Below are positions 10,334 to 20,492 of a stretch of DNA of 64,000 nt, in pieces (positions within the stretch are counted from its first letter, which is position 1; the number at the start of each line of letters is the position of its first letter). Source of the stretch: Trichomonas vaginalis G3 (taxonomy: Eukaryota > Parabasalia > Trichomonadida > Trichomonadidae); contig NC_067204.1 of assembly GCF_026262505.1 (NCBI RefSeq), positions 23,591,300-23,655,299 of the forward strand, written 5' to 3'. The notes beneath the pieces are model-generated. The model did not search any database. It saw only the letters and a program-made list of their open reading frames with translations, and was not told the origin of the DNA. Both the position numbers and the translations under genes were made by a program.

Positions 10334-11833
10334 ATGGATAACACAGATTTAAAAATTTTAATTGATGATTTAGTATTTAATCAAAATTTTCTTGATTATT
10401 ATGATTTAAAAGCATATCTCCAAAAATATAATAAAAATATAACGGGTGATGATATGGATTATTATTATTCGTATTATAAAAATGAAATTTTGAAATATCA
10501 TGATAAAATAATTTCTAAAATTAAAGACAAAATTAAAAATAATGAATATGCAAGGGAAAAACTAAATCACAGCTTAAACATTGAAAGATTTCAAAAATAA
10601 AGATTAACAGAAGAAGATATTGATGAATTATATAAATTATATAATCCCGAGCCGCAAAAACCAAAGGTGCAAAACGCCCAGGTCCTTCAGACCATAAATG
10701 AAGCACAAGCTTTAATTTATGATTCATTAGTTAAACCATATTCAGCCCGACTTTTAAATGAAGATCAACTTTTGGAATTCATCCTTCAACATAAACTCGA
10801 AGCGGGAAAGTATATCAAACCTTTATATACAGCATATTTAAAACAAATGAATAGAATACATCCAGAATTAATGAAGGAGGAATGAAATCCAAAATCAAAG
10901 CAGATAAAATTAAACCACTTGCAACAACCAAAACCTCCAACGACAGTACCTCCTCCTCCTTCAGTTAATCCTTCATCATTCACTTTATTATATCCATTTC
11001 AAACATTAAAGAAGCAAAAAGATTTTAAAAAGGATTTCAAGATATTAAATAAACCAATTGACCCAAAAATTCAACCGTTAAAGGAAAAATTTAGTCGCCC
11101 TTCATTTGCTCCATATCCATATTCATACGAAATCGATCATCTGGAATATTCAAAAGGAAACGTTACTTATTTATTTGCCATTAACATTAACACCAGATAT
11201 TTATATTGCATTCCGGTGAAAGGGAAAACAGAACAGGAAACACGAAGAGCTATTCAATACTTACTAGATCATGAAAGAGTAGATAATATAGGGGTGATGG
11301 TGATAAAGGATTTCAGGCAGCTATGGCTCATTATTTCCCACAAATTAATTTTTACTTTTCATCCTCTCCATATACGTTTCATAATAAAATAGTTGATGCG
11401 GTAATGAGAACTCTTAGAGATGCGTTAGGGGTTAACGGTCAGATATACTGGGATGGAAATCATGACTCCATCATACAGCAGTTAGTATATTATTACAATA
11501 ATACATGGCATAGAACTATAAACATGAAACCAGTGGAAATGAAAAATGATATTTCAAAAGAATGGGAATATATTAGAAAGCAAATGGAAAGGTTAAATGA
11601 TGTTAAACGTGAACAAATTAATTCGGGGCTCATGAATTTTAAACAAGGAAAAAGTTTTAATTCATCTCGATTATGGAAAAACTGATAAATCAATGACAAA
11701 AAGAAGACGAAGATTTGACACAATAGCTGAATTTGTTAGATATATTAACGGCAATGCATTAGTTGAAGTTGACAATAAATTAATAGAAATTCCGATTTAT
11801 TTTATTACTCCATTATATTTAAATATTATTTAA
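10334..11833 (+). pseudogene. Retroviral-type integrase of Polinton B
   Basis: The integrase inserts the element into host DNA. A catalytic-core start is seen near 11130 (EIDHLEY followed by a hydrophobic NINTRYLYCIPVKG strand), and a later core segment near 11390-11550 has VDAVMRTLRD and YYNNTWHRTI, typical of the end of an integrase core. The C-terminal part is basic and ends in a short beta-rich stretch. The region before the core is helical and Pro-rich with no HHCC zinc finger seen, so it may be a separate upstream gene. A decayed palindrome pair lies at 10666-10693. The region is broken, with about four breaks. Confidence 0.82.
10666..10693. repeat. Decayed double mini-hairpin
   Basis: GGTGC-aaa-ACGCC, then CA, then GGTCC-ttc-AGACC. 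The 13+2+13 layout and the CA spacer match the pair at 3812-3839, but each stem has one or two mismatches, as expected for an older copy. Confidence 0.55.
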
Positions 11834-11852
11834 TTTTTTTATTTCGTAAGAA

Positions 11853-12114
11853 ATGAGTGACAACAAGCAGTCAAGAGTCCAGACAATGAATATAAAAAGA
11901 AACTAAACAGAATTAAATCAAAAATATGCTATTACAAAAAGAAGTCGCAATGTGGTGGGGTTGAAAACGATAAAGAAATAATCGAAAAATTAGAAACTTA
12001 CGTTCAATCCTTAAACTGAGTGAAGCAAAAATAAAAGAATTTAATAGAATAAATAAATTGATTGGAAGAGATGAATTTAATAAAGATGAATTTTTAAACT
12101 CAATCCAAATTTAA
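11853..12114 (+). pseudogene. Small Lys-rich Polinton gene remnant
   Basis: A short coding remnant between the integrase and a small convergent gene. It starts MSDNKQ and is rich in Lys, Glu and Ile, with a likely helical coiled-coil character. No family is recognised. It is broken, with about two breaks. Confidence 0.4.
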
Positions 12115-12275
12115 TTTTTATTCCTCTTCGACAACATCTCTCTTTCCATCATTACTGCATAACCACATTTTCTCAATTTTAGTGGTTTGTTATTTTTAAC
12201 ATGTTCTTGCATCATTTTTATCATTTCCTCCCTTGTTATGATTCGTGGTAAATTTTGAGCTTGTGGGGTATTCAT
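12111..12275 (-). CDS. Small open gene, 54 residues, unknown
   Basis: A short open frame on the minus strand starting MNTPQAQNLPRIITREEM and ending in a Lys/Arg-rich tail. It is preceded by a T/A-rich leader like those of its neighbours and ends against the stop of the convergent gene (a 4-base overlap). It looks helical. No family is recognised. It is supported only by its neat fit between neighbours, so confidence is modest. Confidence 0.4.
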   Translation of the reverse strand: MNTPQAQNLPRIITREEMIKMMQEHVKNNKPLKLRKCGYAVMMEREMLSKRNKN

Positions 12276-12318
12276 TTATGATAAAAATAAAAATTTGTTA
12301 TCACTTATTTTATCGTTA

Positions 12319-12678
12319 ATGTTTTTAGGTTATTCAATAATTAATTATTTTTGAAGAACTGAAGGGGTCACCAGGTCACCAGGTGGTCACCAGGTAATTT
12401 AACTTCTATGAAAAAATGTGACAACATGACATTTTGACAACAGTCATGGGTTATTCAATAATTATTTATTTTGAAGAACTGATGAGGTCACACCAGGTGT
12501 CACCAGGTAATTTAACTTCTATGAAAAAATGTGACAACATGACATTTTGACAACAGTCATGGGTTATTCAATAATTATTTATTTTTGAAGAACTGATGAG
12601 GTCACCGGGTCACCAGGTGGTCACCAGGTAATTTAACTTTTCTGAAAAAATGAGACAACATGACATTTAGACAACAGG
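12319..12678. repeat. Three direct repeats of about 119 bp, left side of primase-helicase
   Basis: The units run from GGTTATTCAATAATTA through a GGTCACCAGGTCACCAGG block to GACATTTTGACAACA, three times in tandem with small changes. The first copy is matched, inverted and almost perfectly, beyond the primase-helicase gene. The GGTCACC/GGTGACC words are GC-rich and partly self-complementary. The remainder of the stretch up to 12717 has no gene. Confidence 0.85.
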
Positions 12679-12717
12679 TATGAAAGGAGGAAGGCAAAAA
12701 TAAATTCAAATCATACT

Positions 12718-15035
12718 TTATAAAGCTTCATTTACAGGTATTTCATCGTCAGTAAATGAATCCTCATTATCGTTTGGTTCAACCTGTTTATATAATCCTT
12801 TCATTTCTTCTTTCAAAACATAATACCATGTCTGTTTACCATCTATTTTTCTTTGTTTCCTTTCACATTTATCCTTAATACTCATTTGGAAATTCTTGTC
12901 TTTCATGTCTGATGGTTTGCAGAATAGAGCATTTTTACACGTCATACCTGCACACAATTCATCATAATGTGTATTTATCCATACATCTAAAGATTTGATG
13001 ATAATTCAATTAAATCTTGTTTGGCTTCAGTCATCGGTATGATTCGTACATTAAATGATGAAATGTCATATTGCATAAAATACGTCAGTAAATTATCATA
13101 AAATTCCTTTGTGCATGAATCCATTAAATTCTTGAAGTAATCAAATTGACCCTTAAATTTACCATTAACTCTTAAAACTACATATCTTCTGTCTCCAACT
13201 TCAATTTTGACAGGGTAAACGTTATTAGTTACGAAAATGAAGTTTGCAACATTCTGAGCTGTTCTTCTGGGTTGATTCTTTTCATTAATTCTAATCTCAT
13301 TATCCGTAATAATTGATTTCAAAGCGTTGAAGTTTGCAAGTCTATCTTCACCCACATTCTTGAGTTCATTAAGTACAAGAAACATTTTATTCTCAACTAC
13401 TGAGTTGAAATTACCCGTTAGCTCACCTATTTCAGTAATGTTTTTACATGAATAACCAGCGAGAAGTTCAGAAATAATGTCTGTGAATCTGTTTTTACCT
13501 GTTCCCTGAAGTCCTTCAAAATAATTGCTGTTTCATTCTTGATTCCAGGATGTTGAATCATTGATGCAATCCAACCGAGAAGGTATTTATACACTTCATC
13601 GTTATTATCACAAATGGCTTCTTTAATGAAATTCATAAACATCTCAATTTTTGAGTAATCTGGTTTTCGAGAATGTTGTATTTATAACCTTGAAACGTTG
13701 AGAAAACATCTGGGGAATAGATTTAAAGCAAACACCCTTAACGGTTAATGAAGACAATTGATTTAGTAGTACATCCCATGCTGTTATGGTTTTACCTTCT
13801 TCTTTAAATAATTTAATCATTTTGAGTGACTCTTTCATGTTTGATTGAAGAACGAATGATATTTGATTCATTTTGTCGTGGATATTATAGTCCTTTTGAA
13901 TGAAATATTTGTTTCCACAATCTACAAAACGGATTACACGTGATAAATCCTCAATTACTTCAGAACTGTTTTTATACTGATGATTTTCAGCCTTGCGTCT
14001 AATATCTGTTATCAAAAATGAATCATCAAGTTTTATATCAAATGTTATTTTTGGCTTACGTAATAAAGGCAAAACATATTCATCATAATATTCCTTTTGA
14101 TAAAGTTTTAGAATCTTCACTAAAACAAATGGAGAAGTCATTAAATGTGCATATCTACTACGTGCTTTTTCAAAATTACTTTTTGCATTTTCTGTTAAAT
14201 TGCAGAAGTTATAAACGTTATCGTATGCTTCATTAATCAAATGATTAGGTAACGAATTAATTGCTTGAAACAGTGTGAATAATGTAACTTCTTTTTCTAA
14301 ATTCATGTTTCCACCGTCATTATGTACTTCAAACTCACAGATGCCATCAACTATGCTTTGAGCTAGTTTATCGTCAATGTTTACATCTTTGTTTTCATTC
14401 ATTATACTCTTTATTTCTTCATTCTTTTGTTCAACTCTTACCTTAATATTCAAATCATTTAATATATCATTCACTGTTCTGGTTAATGTTGAATCATAAC
14501 TTCCACGAATGAATGAGTATGTATTGATTGGTTCTGTTGCATTCTTGCGAACTCTTGAATCAGCCATAACCACTAATGAACGCTTTGAATTATCAATAGA
14601 AGTCATGATATCAATATCATAATCATTGCAGGAATAGCATTTAATCATTCTGTTCGAGGTTGAATAGAAGAAATTAGTGTTGCAATAAATGTGAAGACCT
14701 CCTGATGCAGTTTTAACGATAACATCTTTATCCGAAAGTTTTGATAAAATGTCTTTTCTAACTGTTTCTTTAAGTTCATCATTGTATGATTTATTGATAT
14801 CAACATCTATAATCGTTAAATTCGAAATTTTATTTACTAATAAAGCTGTACCAGTTTTCCTTCCTCTTCCTCCATCATGTTTGAGGTAATTATGTAAATC
14901 AATCTTGTTTTCACCAATTCTTTCGTTGAGGGCTTTAGTTTCTGCCACAACTAATTCCTCAGCTAATGAATCAATAACTTTTTCATCAGAAACGATATAG
15001 TTGTTGTTGCTGTTGTTGTTGTTTGTTGCTGTCAT
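12718..15035 (-). pseudogene. Primase-superfamily 3 helicase of Polinton B
   Basis: This is a replication protein with two parts. The N-terminal half has an archaeo-eukaryotic primase look: IIDVDIN (acidic pair) near residue 100 and a TASGGLHIY motif after it. The C-terminal half has the D5/SF3 helicase signature: a Walker A-type glycine-lysine loop near 13500, a FLVLNEL segment as Walker B, FVTNN as the sensor strand and DRRYVVLR, the arginine-finger region. The start at 15035 is followed by an Asn-rich stretch. It is flanked on both sides by inverted 120-bp repeats. It is broken, with about three breaks. Confidence 0.82.
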
Positions 15036-15106
15036 TTATATAGGAATAAAAAAATAAAAATAATTTTAAAACTAACTTTATTTTTGGACTACATCAAATT
15101 TTCGTA

Positions 15107-15353
15107 AATGTTGTCAAAATGTCATGTTGTCACATTTTTTCATAGAAGTTAAATTACCTGGTGACCACCTGGTGACCTGGTGACCCCTTCAGTTCTTCAA
15201 AAATAAGTCATAACTGCCTTCCTCCTGTGATGTTGTCAAAATGTCATGTTGTCACATTTTTTCATAGAAGTTAAATTACCTGGTGACCACCTGGTGACCT
15301 GGTGACCCCTTCAGTTCTTCAAAAATAATTAATTATTGAATAACCTAAAAACA
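15107..15353. repeat. Two inverted copies of the 119-bp repeat, right side of primase-helicase
   Basis: These are reverse-complement copies of the repeat at 12319-12678, two in tandem. The outer copy matches the first left copy over about 120 bp from AGGTTATTCAATAATTA to GACAACA. Just outside it, a 31-bp double hairpin interrupts a match that is continuous on the left side. Confidence 0.85.
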
Positions 15354-15354
15354 T

Positions 15355-15382
15355 GAGACTTTGTCTCCGGACTCTTTGAGTC
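15355..15382. repeat. Double mini-hairpin (13+2+13 bp) inserted beside the inverted repeat
   Basis: GAGAC-ttt-GTCTC, then CG, then GACTC-ttt-GAGTC. The left inverted repeat reads CGTTAA directly joined to TGTTTTTAGG (12313-12328); the right one has the same bases split by 31 bp holding this pair. That is a direct empty-site/filled-site comparison. Confidence 0.85.
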
Positions 15383-15477
15383 ACTTAACGAAACCATTAA
15401 CGTAAACATTTATTTCTGCAGTTCATCCATTACTTCATTACCTAATTAATTACAGACATAAAATATATTTAGTTCAT

Positions 15478-16665
15478 TCAATAAACACGGTACCATGCAA
15501 ATACAGTCATAAATGGTGGCATGTAATCTTTACCCAAGCCTGTTGGATTTGTTGTGAAAGTATGGACATGATTTCCTCCTGGTTCAGTTGGTCGAAAAGT
15601 CTTTTTTGCTGAATGGTTATAATCTGGAGATAAAACATCATAGCCAGCTTCATATTCTGAGTTGTATAATGGATGGTCTCGTAATGAGTGGCTATGGTCG
15701 CCAGAAAAGTTTGTAGTTCCTGTATGAGTGTGCGGGGGTAAGTTTGCTTCTTTAATTTTCTTCGAACCTCCTGTTTCCTTTGAAGAGTTCGCACAATAGA
15801 GGAATTTATCTACAATCTGCTTCCACGTACCGAAACCCAGAACTGTTGCTGGATTTGTTGAGTTCATTGACGTATAAATAGTACCAATGGGGTAAATCAT
15901 CTCAAGAATTGTATTTAATCCATTATGAATATTGAATTTATTATATAATATTGAATTTGGGTGAGTATTTAAAACTGGTCTTGTTATCAATATTAACGTA
16001 TTATTTTTGAAAATTGCTTTTCTAACATCTTGAAATTTTGTGATTTCAGACCAGTTTCTTCCATCCCTACTGATATTTACTAAATCACCACATCCTAAAG
16101 CAATGAAATACCCATCAATATAAAATAAATTTGTAAATCTATAATTTTGAGTAAGTTTTGGAGTGAATGAATAAACCAATTCCCAATTTGATAAATCCTG
16201 TGATAAATAAATATGTCTGTTATAACTTACAGGATATGAATAGACCATTTCACCTGAAACGAGAACATAAACATTTGATCCATAACATAAAGCTTCAATG
16301 TCTCCATCAGCTTGAAAAATTTGTTCAAATTGACCTTGTGGTATTGAAGATGATCTATAAATTTTATCATTTTGTAGGATAAAATACATGTTGTTAATGT
16401 AATACCACTTACTTGTATAATCAATTTCCAAATCTGATGACATCATACTAAACATATAATAATTTATCCCATCCTCACTAATGAAAATTTGATTGACTTC
16501 ATAAATTAGTACCCATTTATTATTAACGCATCTAATAGGATTATTTGAATATTTAAATTTAGCATCTTGATTTAAATTACATTTGAACCATTGGATACAA
16601 TCGAATAAATTGGCGTATGTAATGGTCTGTGCCTTAAGTTGCTGTGGTTGCTGTTGTTTAATCAT
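15478..16665 (-). CDS. Phage-like fibre/collar protein with baseplate gp10-type C-terminus
   Basis: An open gene of 395 residues. The first two thirds have repeated short strands with SxDGxxW-type turns (FISEDGINYY, YLSQDLSNW, NISRDGRNW), as in a beta-propeller. The last 135 residues resemble the C-terminal domain of phage tail-fibre or baseplate proteins: IYPIGTIYTSMNSTNPA, then GFGTWKQI, then several His-Thr-His runs, then YMPPFMTVFAWYR at the end. In phages this domain sits at the tip of trimeric fibres. A role in host attachment is inferred. A related gene is in element C (37762-39494). It is one of the few large genes of B left open. Confidence 0.78.
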   Translation of the reverse strand: MIKQQQPQQLKAQTITYANLFDCIQWFKCNLNQDAKFKYSNNPIRCVNNKWVLIYEVNQIFISEDGINYYMFSMMSSDLEIDYTSKWYYINNMYFILQNDKIYRSSSIPQGQFEQIFQADGDIEALCYGSNVYVLVSGEMVYSYPVSYNRHIYLSQDLSNWELVYSFTPKLTQNYRFTNLFYIDGYFIALGCGDLVNISRDGRNWSEITKFQDVRKAIFKNNTLILITRPVLNTHPNSILYNKFNIHNGLNTILEMIYPIGTIYTSMNSTNPATVLGFGTWKQIVDKFLYCANSSKETGGSKKIKEANLPPHTHTGTTNFSGDHSHSLRDHPLYNSEYEAGYDVLSPDYNHSAKKTFRPTEPGGNHVHTFTTNPTGLGKDYMPPFMTVFAWYRVY

Positions 16666-16689
16666 TTATTATGATTTAAAAATAAATAT

Positions 16690-17399
16690 TTAATCTGTTA
16701 TCTCATCACCTATTTTTTCTATTTGAAATTGCCATAATATTTCATTCATGAATTCTAAATCACAATCAAATAGGTCAGTTATTCTAAATTTAATATTTGA
16801 TAAATCTTTTGAATGAAGAATAAATGAATTCCCAGATAATTGAAACGGATATGATAAAGAAAATATGTTTAAGTTGATGGATAAAATGTTTTGTATTGAT
16901 GGGTAAGAGTTAGGGGCTAATGTTTGATGTGAAAATCTCATTGGGGTATTAACTTTATCACATTTGATTAAAATGAAATTGGAACCAGTGTCAGAATACA
17001 AAACATCCCCAACATCTTTTTCAAAATTTAATATCCCCAACAATGAACGAAGATGAGGAGTACAAAATTTAATTTTCAGCGGAAATTTAATAAGGTTATT
17101 TATTTCATCAAGTTCAAAAAGTTTATCGGTTTTGATTTAAAATTTTCTTCATACCATATGATAAATGATTCATTTAAATAACTTAAAATCATGTTAATAT
17201 CCCATTTCGTTATCACATTATTTATATACATATCATACGTTTTTTCATGGTCATCTTTAATAAATGATATATAATCTGAAGGGTCTAAAAGAATGGGATT
17301 AAATTTACCACTCACAGAAACGAGAGTAACATTATAAATTCCGCTAACTGTTAAATTTAATTCACAGTTATTATTCGAAATAATATTGATAATTGACAT
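16690..17399 (-). pseudogene. Unknown Polinton gene, possible small structural protein
   Basis: A beta-rich predicted product starting MSIINII with a C-terminal half containing NLNIFSLSYPFQLSGNSF. It lies just upstream of the fibre gene on the same strand. A loosely similar gene (52155-52949) lies between primase-helicase and another shared gene in element C. A minor capsid (penton-like) role would fit Polintons, which need one beside the major capsid protein, but this is inference from position and strand content. It is broken, with about one break. Confidence 0.45.
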
Positions 17400-17418
17400 T
17401 TTTATTACGATTAAAAAT

Positions 17419-17898
17419 ATGGTAAAGCGTTATTTTCCAGTGATAAATAAAACTAGAATAAGATTACCTCAAGAATTCATAAATTCAACGAATAAGAAAT
17501 TCATTCATGTTATAAATTTTAGTGTTTTCAGAAAATATGAGTCAATGTCATATTCATCATCGGGTTATATTTCACTTCATTCAAATTTAGTTCAATCAAA
17601 CCCATATAATGACCATTTCATAAGATTTTCAGATGGTATTAAAAATGTAATTGATAGATTAAAATATGAACAGATTGACAATATCGAATTTTTGGAATTT
17701 TGGTTTAAATATCCTGATGGAAAAAAGATTGAAGTTAAAGATAAAGCTGATACTATAACAAAAACAATTACAATGACCGATCCAGATAGTGGGGAACAAA
17801 AAGAAATAAAACAAACGATAGAAACTGGTGAAAGGTCAATTATTATTGATTATGATTCAAAGGATTATTATTCAATAATGTTAATGCTTGAATATTAA
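17419..17898 (+). CDS. Unknown Polinton protein, 159 residues
   Basis: An open gene starting at the ATG at 17419 (MVKRYF). The predicted product is beta-rich with YSSSGYISLHSN, a WFKYPDGKKIEV hairpin and a C-terminal IIIDYDSKDYYSIML strand. It is divergent from the gene ending its own leader at 17399 and overlaps the stop of the convergent gene at 17895 by four bases. The family is not recognised. Confidence 0.6.
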   Translation: MVKRYFPVINKTRIRLPQEFINSTNKKFIHVINFSVFRKYESMSYSSSGYISLHSNLVQSNPYNDHFIRFSDGIKNVIDRLKYEQIDNIEFLEFWFKYPDGKKIEVKDKADTITKTITMTDPDSGEQKEIKQTIETGERSIIIDYDSKDYYSIMLMLEY

Positions 17899-18590
17899 AT
17901 AGCCTTAACAAAGAATTTTTCAAGTGATATTTTATATTCATCAACTATTTTATTATAAATATCATTATATGTTAAATGAAGTTCAGTTGTTGTTCCGTTC
18001 TTTGATATCTTAATTGTGCTAATATCCTTTATAGGATTTATTTTTGCAACTGTTCCGCAGCATGAAACCTCATCATCTATGAAAAATTGAATCTTAACGT
18101 CTGAATCTGAACATCACAAAGAATGGCGATAATGTGAATTAATGATTCATAAGGTAAAATAATTAAACCGGATTGGTCAATTAAATTTATTATTGAATCA
18201 TAATTATTAATTATTATATCACGGTAAATTTTCATTAATTCAGAATTAATGTCTATTTTATATGGCGCATTGCGACTGTAATCGTAGATTCCTGGGTTCT
18301 CGATGTTTGATGAAAGAGGTGGGGGGTATGTTGGATAAGTGGGATTTCAACAGGTTCTTTACCGGGTTCAGATAAAATGATTGGGTCTCCATCTTCTTTA
18401 TTTTGCTCCTCCTCTTTCTTTGGTAAGTCACGAGTTAATAAATTTGGTTGAGTTGCTGACTTGTTAATTCAGGGCTAACATTAACTTTAACATTTTGAAT
18501 AATTCGTGATTTATCATCATTTACGTTATAACCAACCGTAATCTCTGCTTTTGCGTTAGTGTTCTTTTGACTTGTGAAACGTCTTCTCAT
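17895..18590 (-). pseudogene. Conserved Polinton structural-type gene (shared with element C)
   Basis: The N-terminus MRRRFTSQKN is followed by strand-like segments with NVKVNVSPE. The C-terminal part has a CCGTVAKI-type cysteine pair and ends in a lysine-rich helix. Element C carries a relative at 52954-53534 with a short basic start and a GCCGVSYNAIDKI segment at the same place, so the gene is conserved between the two lineages. The function is unknown; gene neighbourhood suggests a virion part. It is broken, with about three breaks. Confidence 0.5.
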
Positions 18591-18672
18591 TTATAATTGA
18601 ATAAAAAAAAAAAATATATTTAAAGTTTTATTTAGTTGTTACGGTAATATCCCAAGGTTCATCATTGTTTGC

Positions 18673-19571
18673 TTATACTTTCTTTGTAACTGCACCAATT
18701 ATGTTATTGATATTGCTTTGAGTTTCTTCCAGTCTTATTTTATCATTTACAATATCTTTAATCATTTCATTACATGCATTCTTAAAACCATCTGATTTTT
18801 CTAATTTACGTCTATCACTTTCTTTAATTAAATCAAAGTTATAACCTTGTTGAGAATAAAGTGGTTTCTTTATCAATTCCTTGAACGCTTCTGAAAGTGA
18901 AGATGAAGAAATTCTTGCCACTTGAATTGGTTTAAATTCTGCTTTCATTGCTTCTTTCTGTTCATTGAACACTGGATCGAATAAAGCAACTTTAAAGAAT
19001 TTCTTAGCTGGAATTTCAGGTCTCAAATTTGCATATTGACCATCAAACTGATTAACATATCGTGGTAATCCATCCGGTCCCTCTTCAATAGCATTTAATT
19101 CTTCATTGAAATAAGAATATGGATTATGACGGTATGAATTAATTGGACCATGTTCACCTTCTCCAATGTATTGTTTAACAGCTTTTCCATTTTCATCAAA
19201 TTGCATAGGATAACGTTCATTATATGCTTTACGTTTAGGATAATCAGATATAGTTAATTTATACCATTTATGACTTTAATATTACCTTGACCATCAGTAA
19301 CGAAAACTTCATTTATACCATCAGGTTTTCCATTTGGACCCGTAATGTCTGCTTCGTGTGCTTCCCAATTTGGACCATGACGTTTGGCATATGCTTGAGC
19401 TTCTGGTAATGTTAAAACGTTTCTCATTTGTTTAACATCTTTTTGAAGACCGGCAACAATATGAACTAATTCTTTCATTCCGTCTGGAACTTTCATAGTT
19501 CTATTATATGCACCCTTTTTGTTTGTCCCTTGTTTTAATGGAACCTGTAGAAGATTTGCTATTTCTGTCAT
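18673..19571 (-). pseudogene. Unknown Polinton gene upstream of primase/fibre cluster
   Basis: The first part ([13 protein letters not shown], a helical [17 protein letters not shown] stretch and a Gly/Asn-rich turn with [11 protein letters not shown]) and the later part (HNPYSYFNEEL, FFKVALFDPVF, a helical C-terminus) lie on one strand between the packaging ATPase and the conserved gene at 17895. I do not recognise it. Its place among virion genes suggests a structural or scaffolding role. It is broken, with about one break. Confidence 0.5.
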
Positions 19572-19611
19572 GTTTAATTATAAATAAAAAATAAAAATTA
19601 ATTATAAAAAG

Positions 19612-20428
19612 TTAATCAAATTTAACACTTCCTTTATTTAAATCAACTATTATTTTTCCATGTTCACCTAATTGCTGATATTGTGTGTAAAGTTCATTAA
19701 TGCTCATTGGTAAATTCACTTGATAAAGCATAACGTTCAACTGTTGACGACTAAACCCACTGAAAATGAAAAGGGTTGATAGATTTGATTTAATGTTTGT
19801 GTTTAATGCTTTGAAGTATTGAACAGCCATAAGAATGAACACTGAATGTGTCGACATTGAGTTAATAACTGATTAAAATATGATTTCTCATTTGTTATTA
19901 GTTTTGATTTCACGCATCATCTAGAAAAATGAGTGAATGCAAAAATTCTCTATCAAAATTTGAAATAGAAAGTGTTTCAAATAATTCATCCCGTTGTTTA
20001 TCAATAATTTTATCCTCTAATCCTTGCTTCTTGATTGTATTATATAATTCTTTATACATTAAAAAGTTTTTTAAATAATCTTCTGCTTCTTCTTGTGATA
20101 AATAAATAATTGGAATTTTGATTAAATGCTTTAAAGATTCAAATGTATCATCTGAAGGTGAACCTGAACGGTTGATATAAATTAACACATGTGAATAGGG
20201 GGAAGTGTTAGCAATAATGATAATTTGTTTTAATATCGTTAATGTTTTACCTTTATTTTGTTTACCAATTGCTGCAGTGATTGAATTTAAGTAACATTCA
20301 GAATATGGAATTTTCATTAATTTTTCCTTAGATAGAGCATTTCTATTATCACTCAATGCTTCATTAATCATATCATCTACGTATGTATTATATACTCCTG
20401 CTAATTCTTCATAAGAATTTAAATCCAT
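19612..20428 (-). pseudogene. FtsK/HerA (A32-type) genome-packaging ATPase of Polinton B
   Basis: The packaging ATPase would pump the element's DNA into a capsid. The Walker A loop is GKQNKGKT at about residue 55, and the Walker B strand is SLIFLDDA. Later segments include an AVQYFKALNTNIKSN stretch and FIFSGFSRQQ, as in the sensor region of this family. It lies directly downstream of the capsid gene on the same strand, the usual Polinton pairing. It is broken, with about one or two breaks. Confidence 0.8.
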
Positions 20429-20492
20429 TTAATCAAAAATAAATTTATAATTTTAAACATTTCTATTCATCAATATTTCATCATATGAACTT

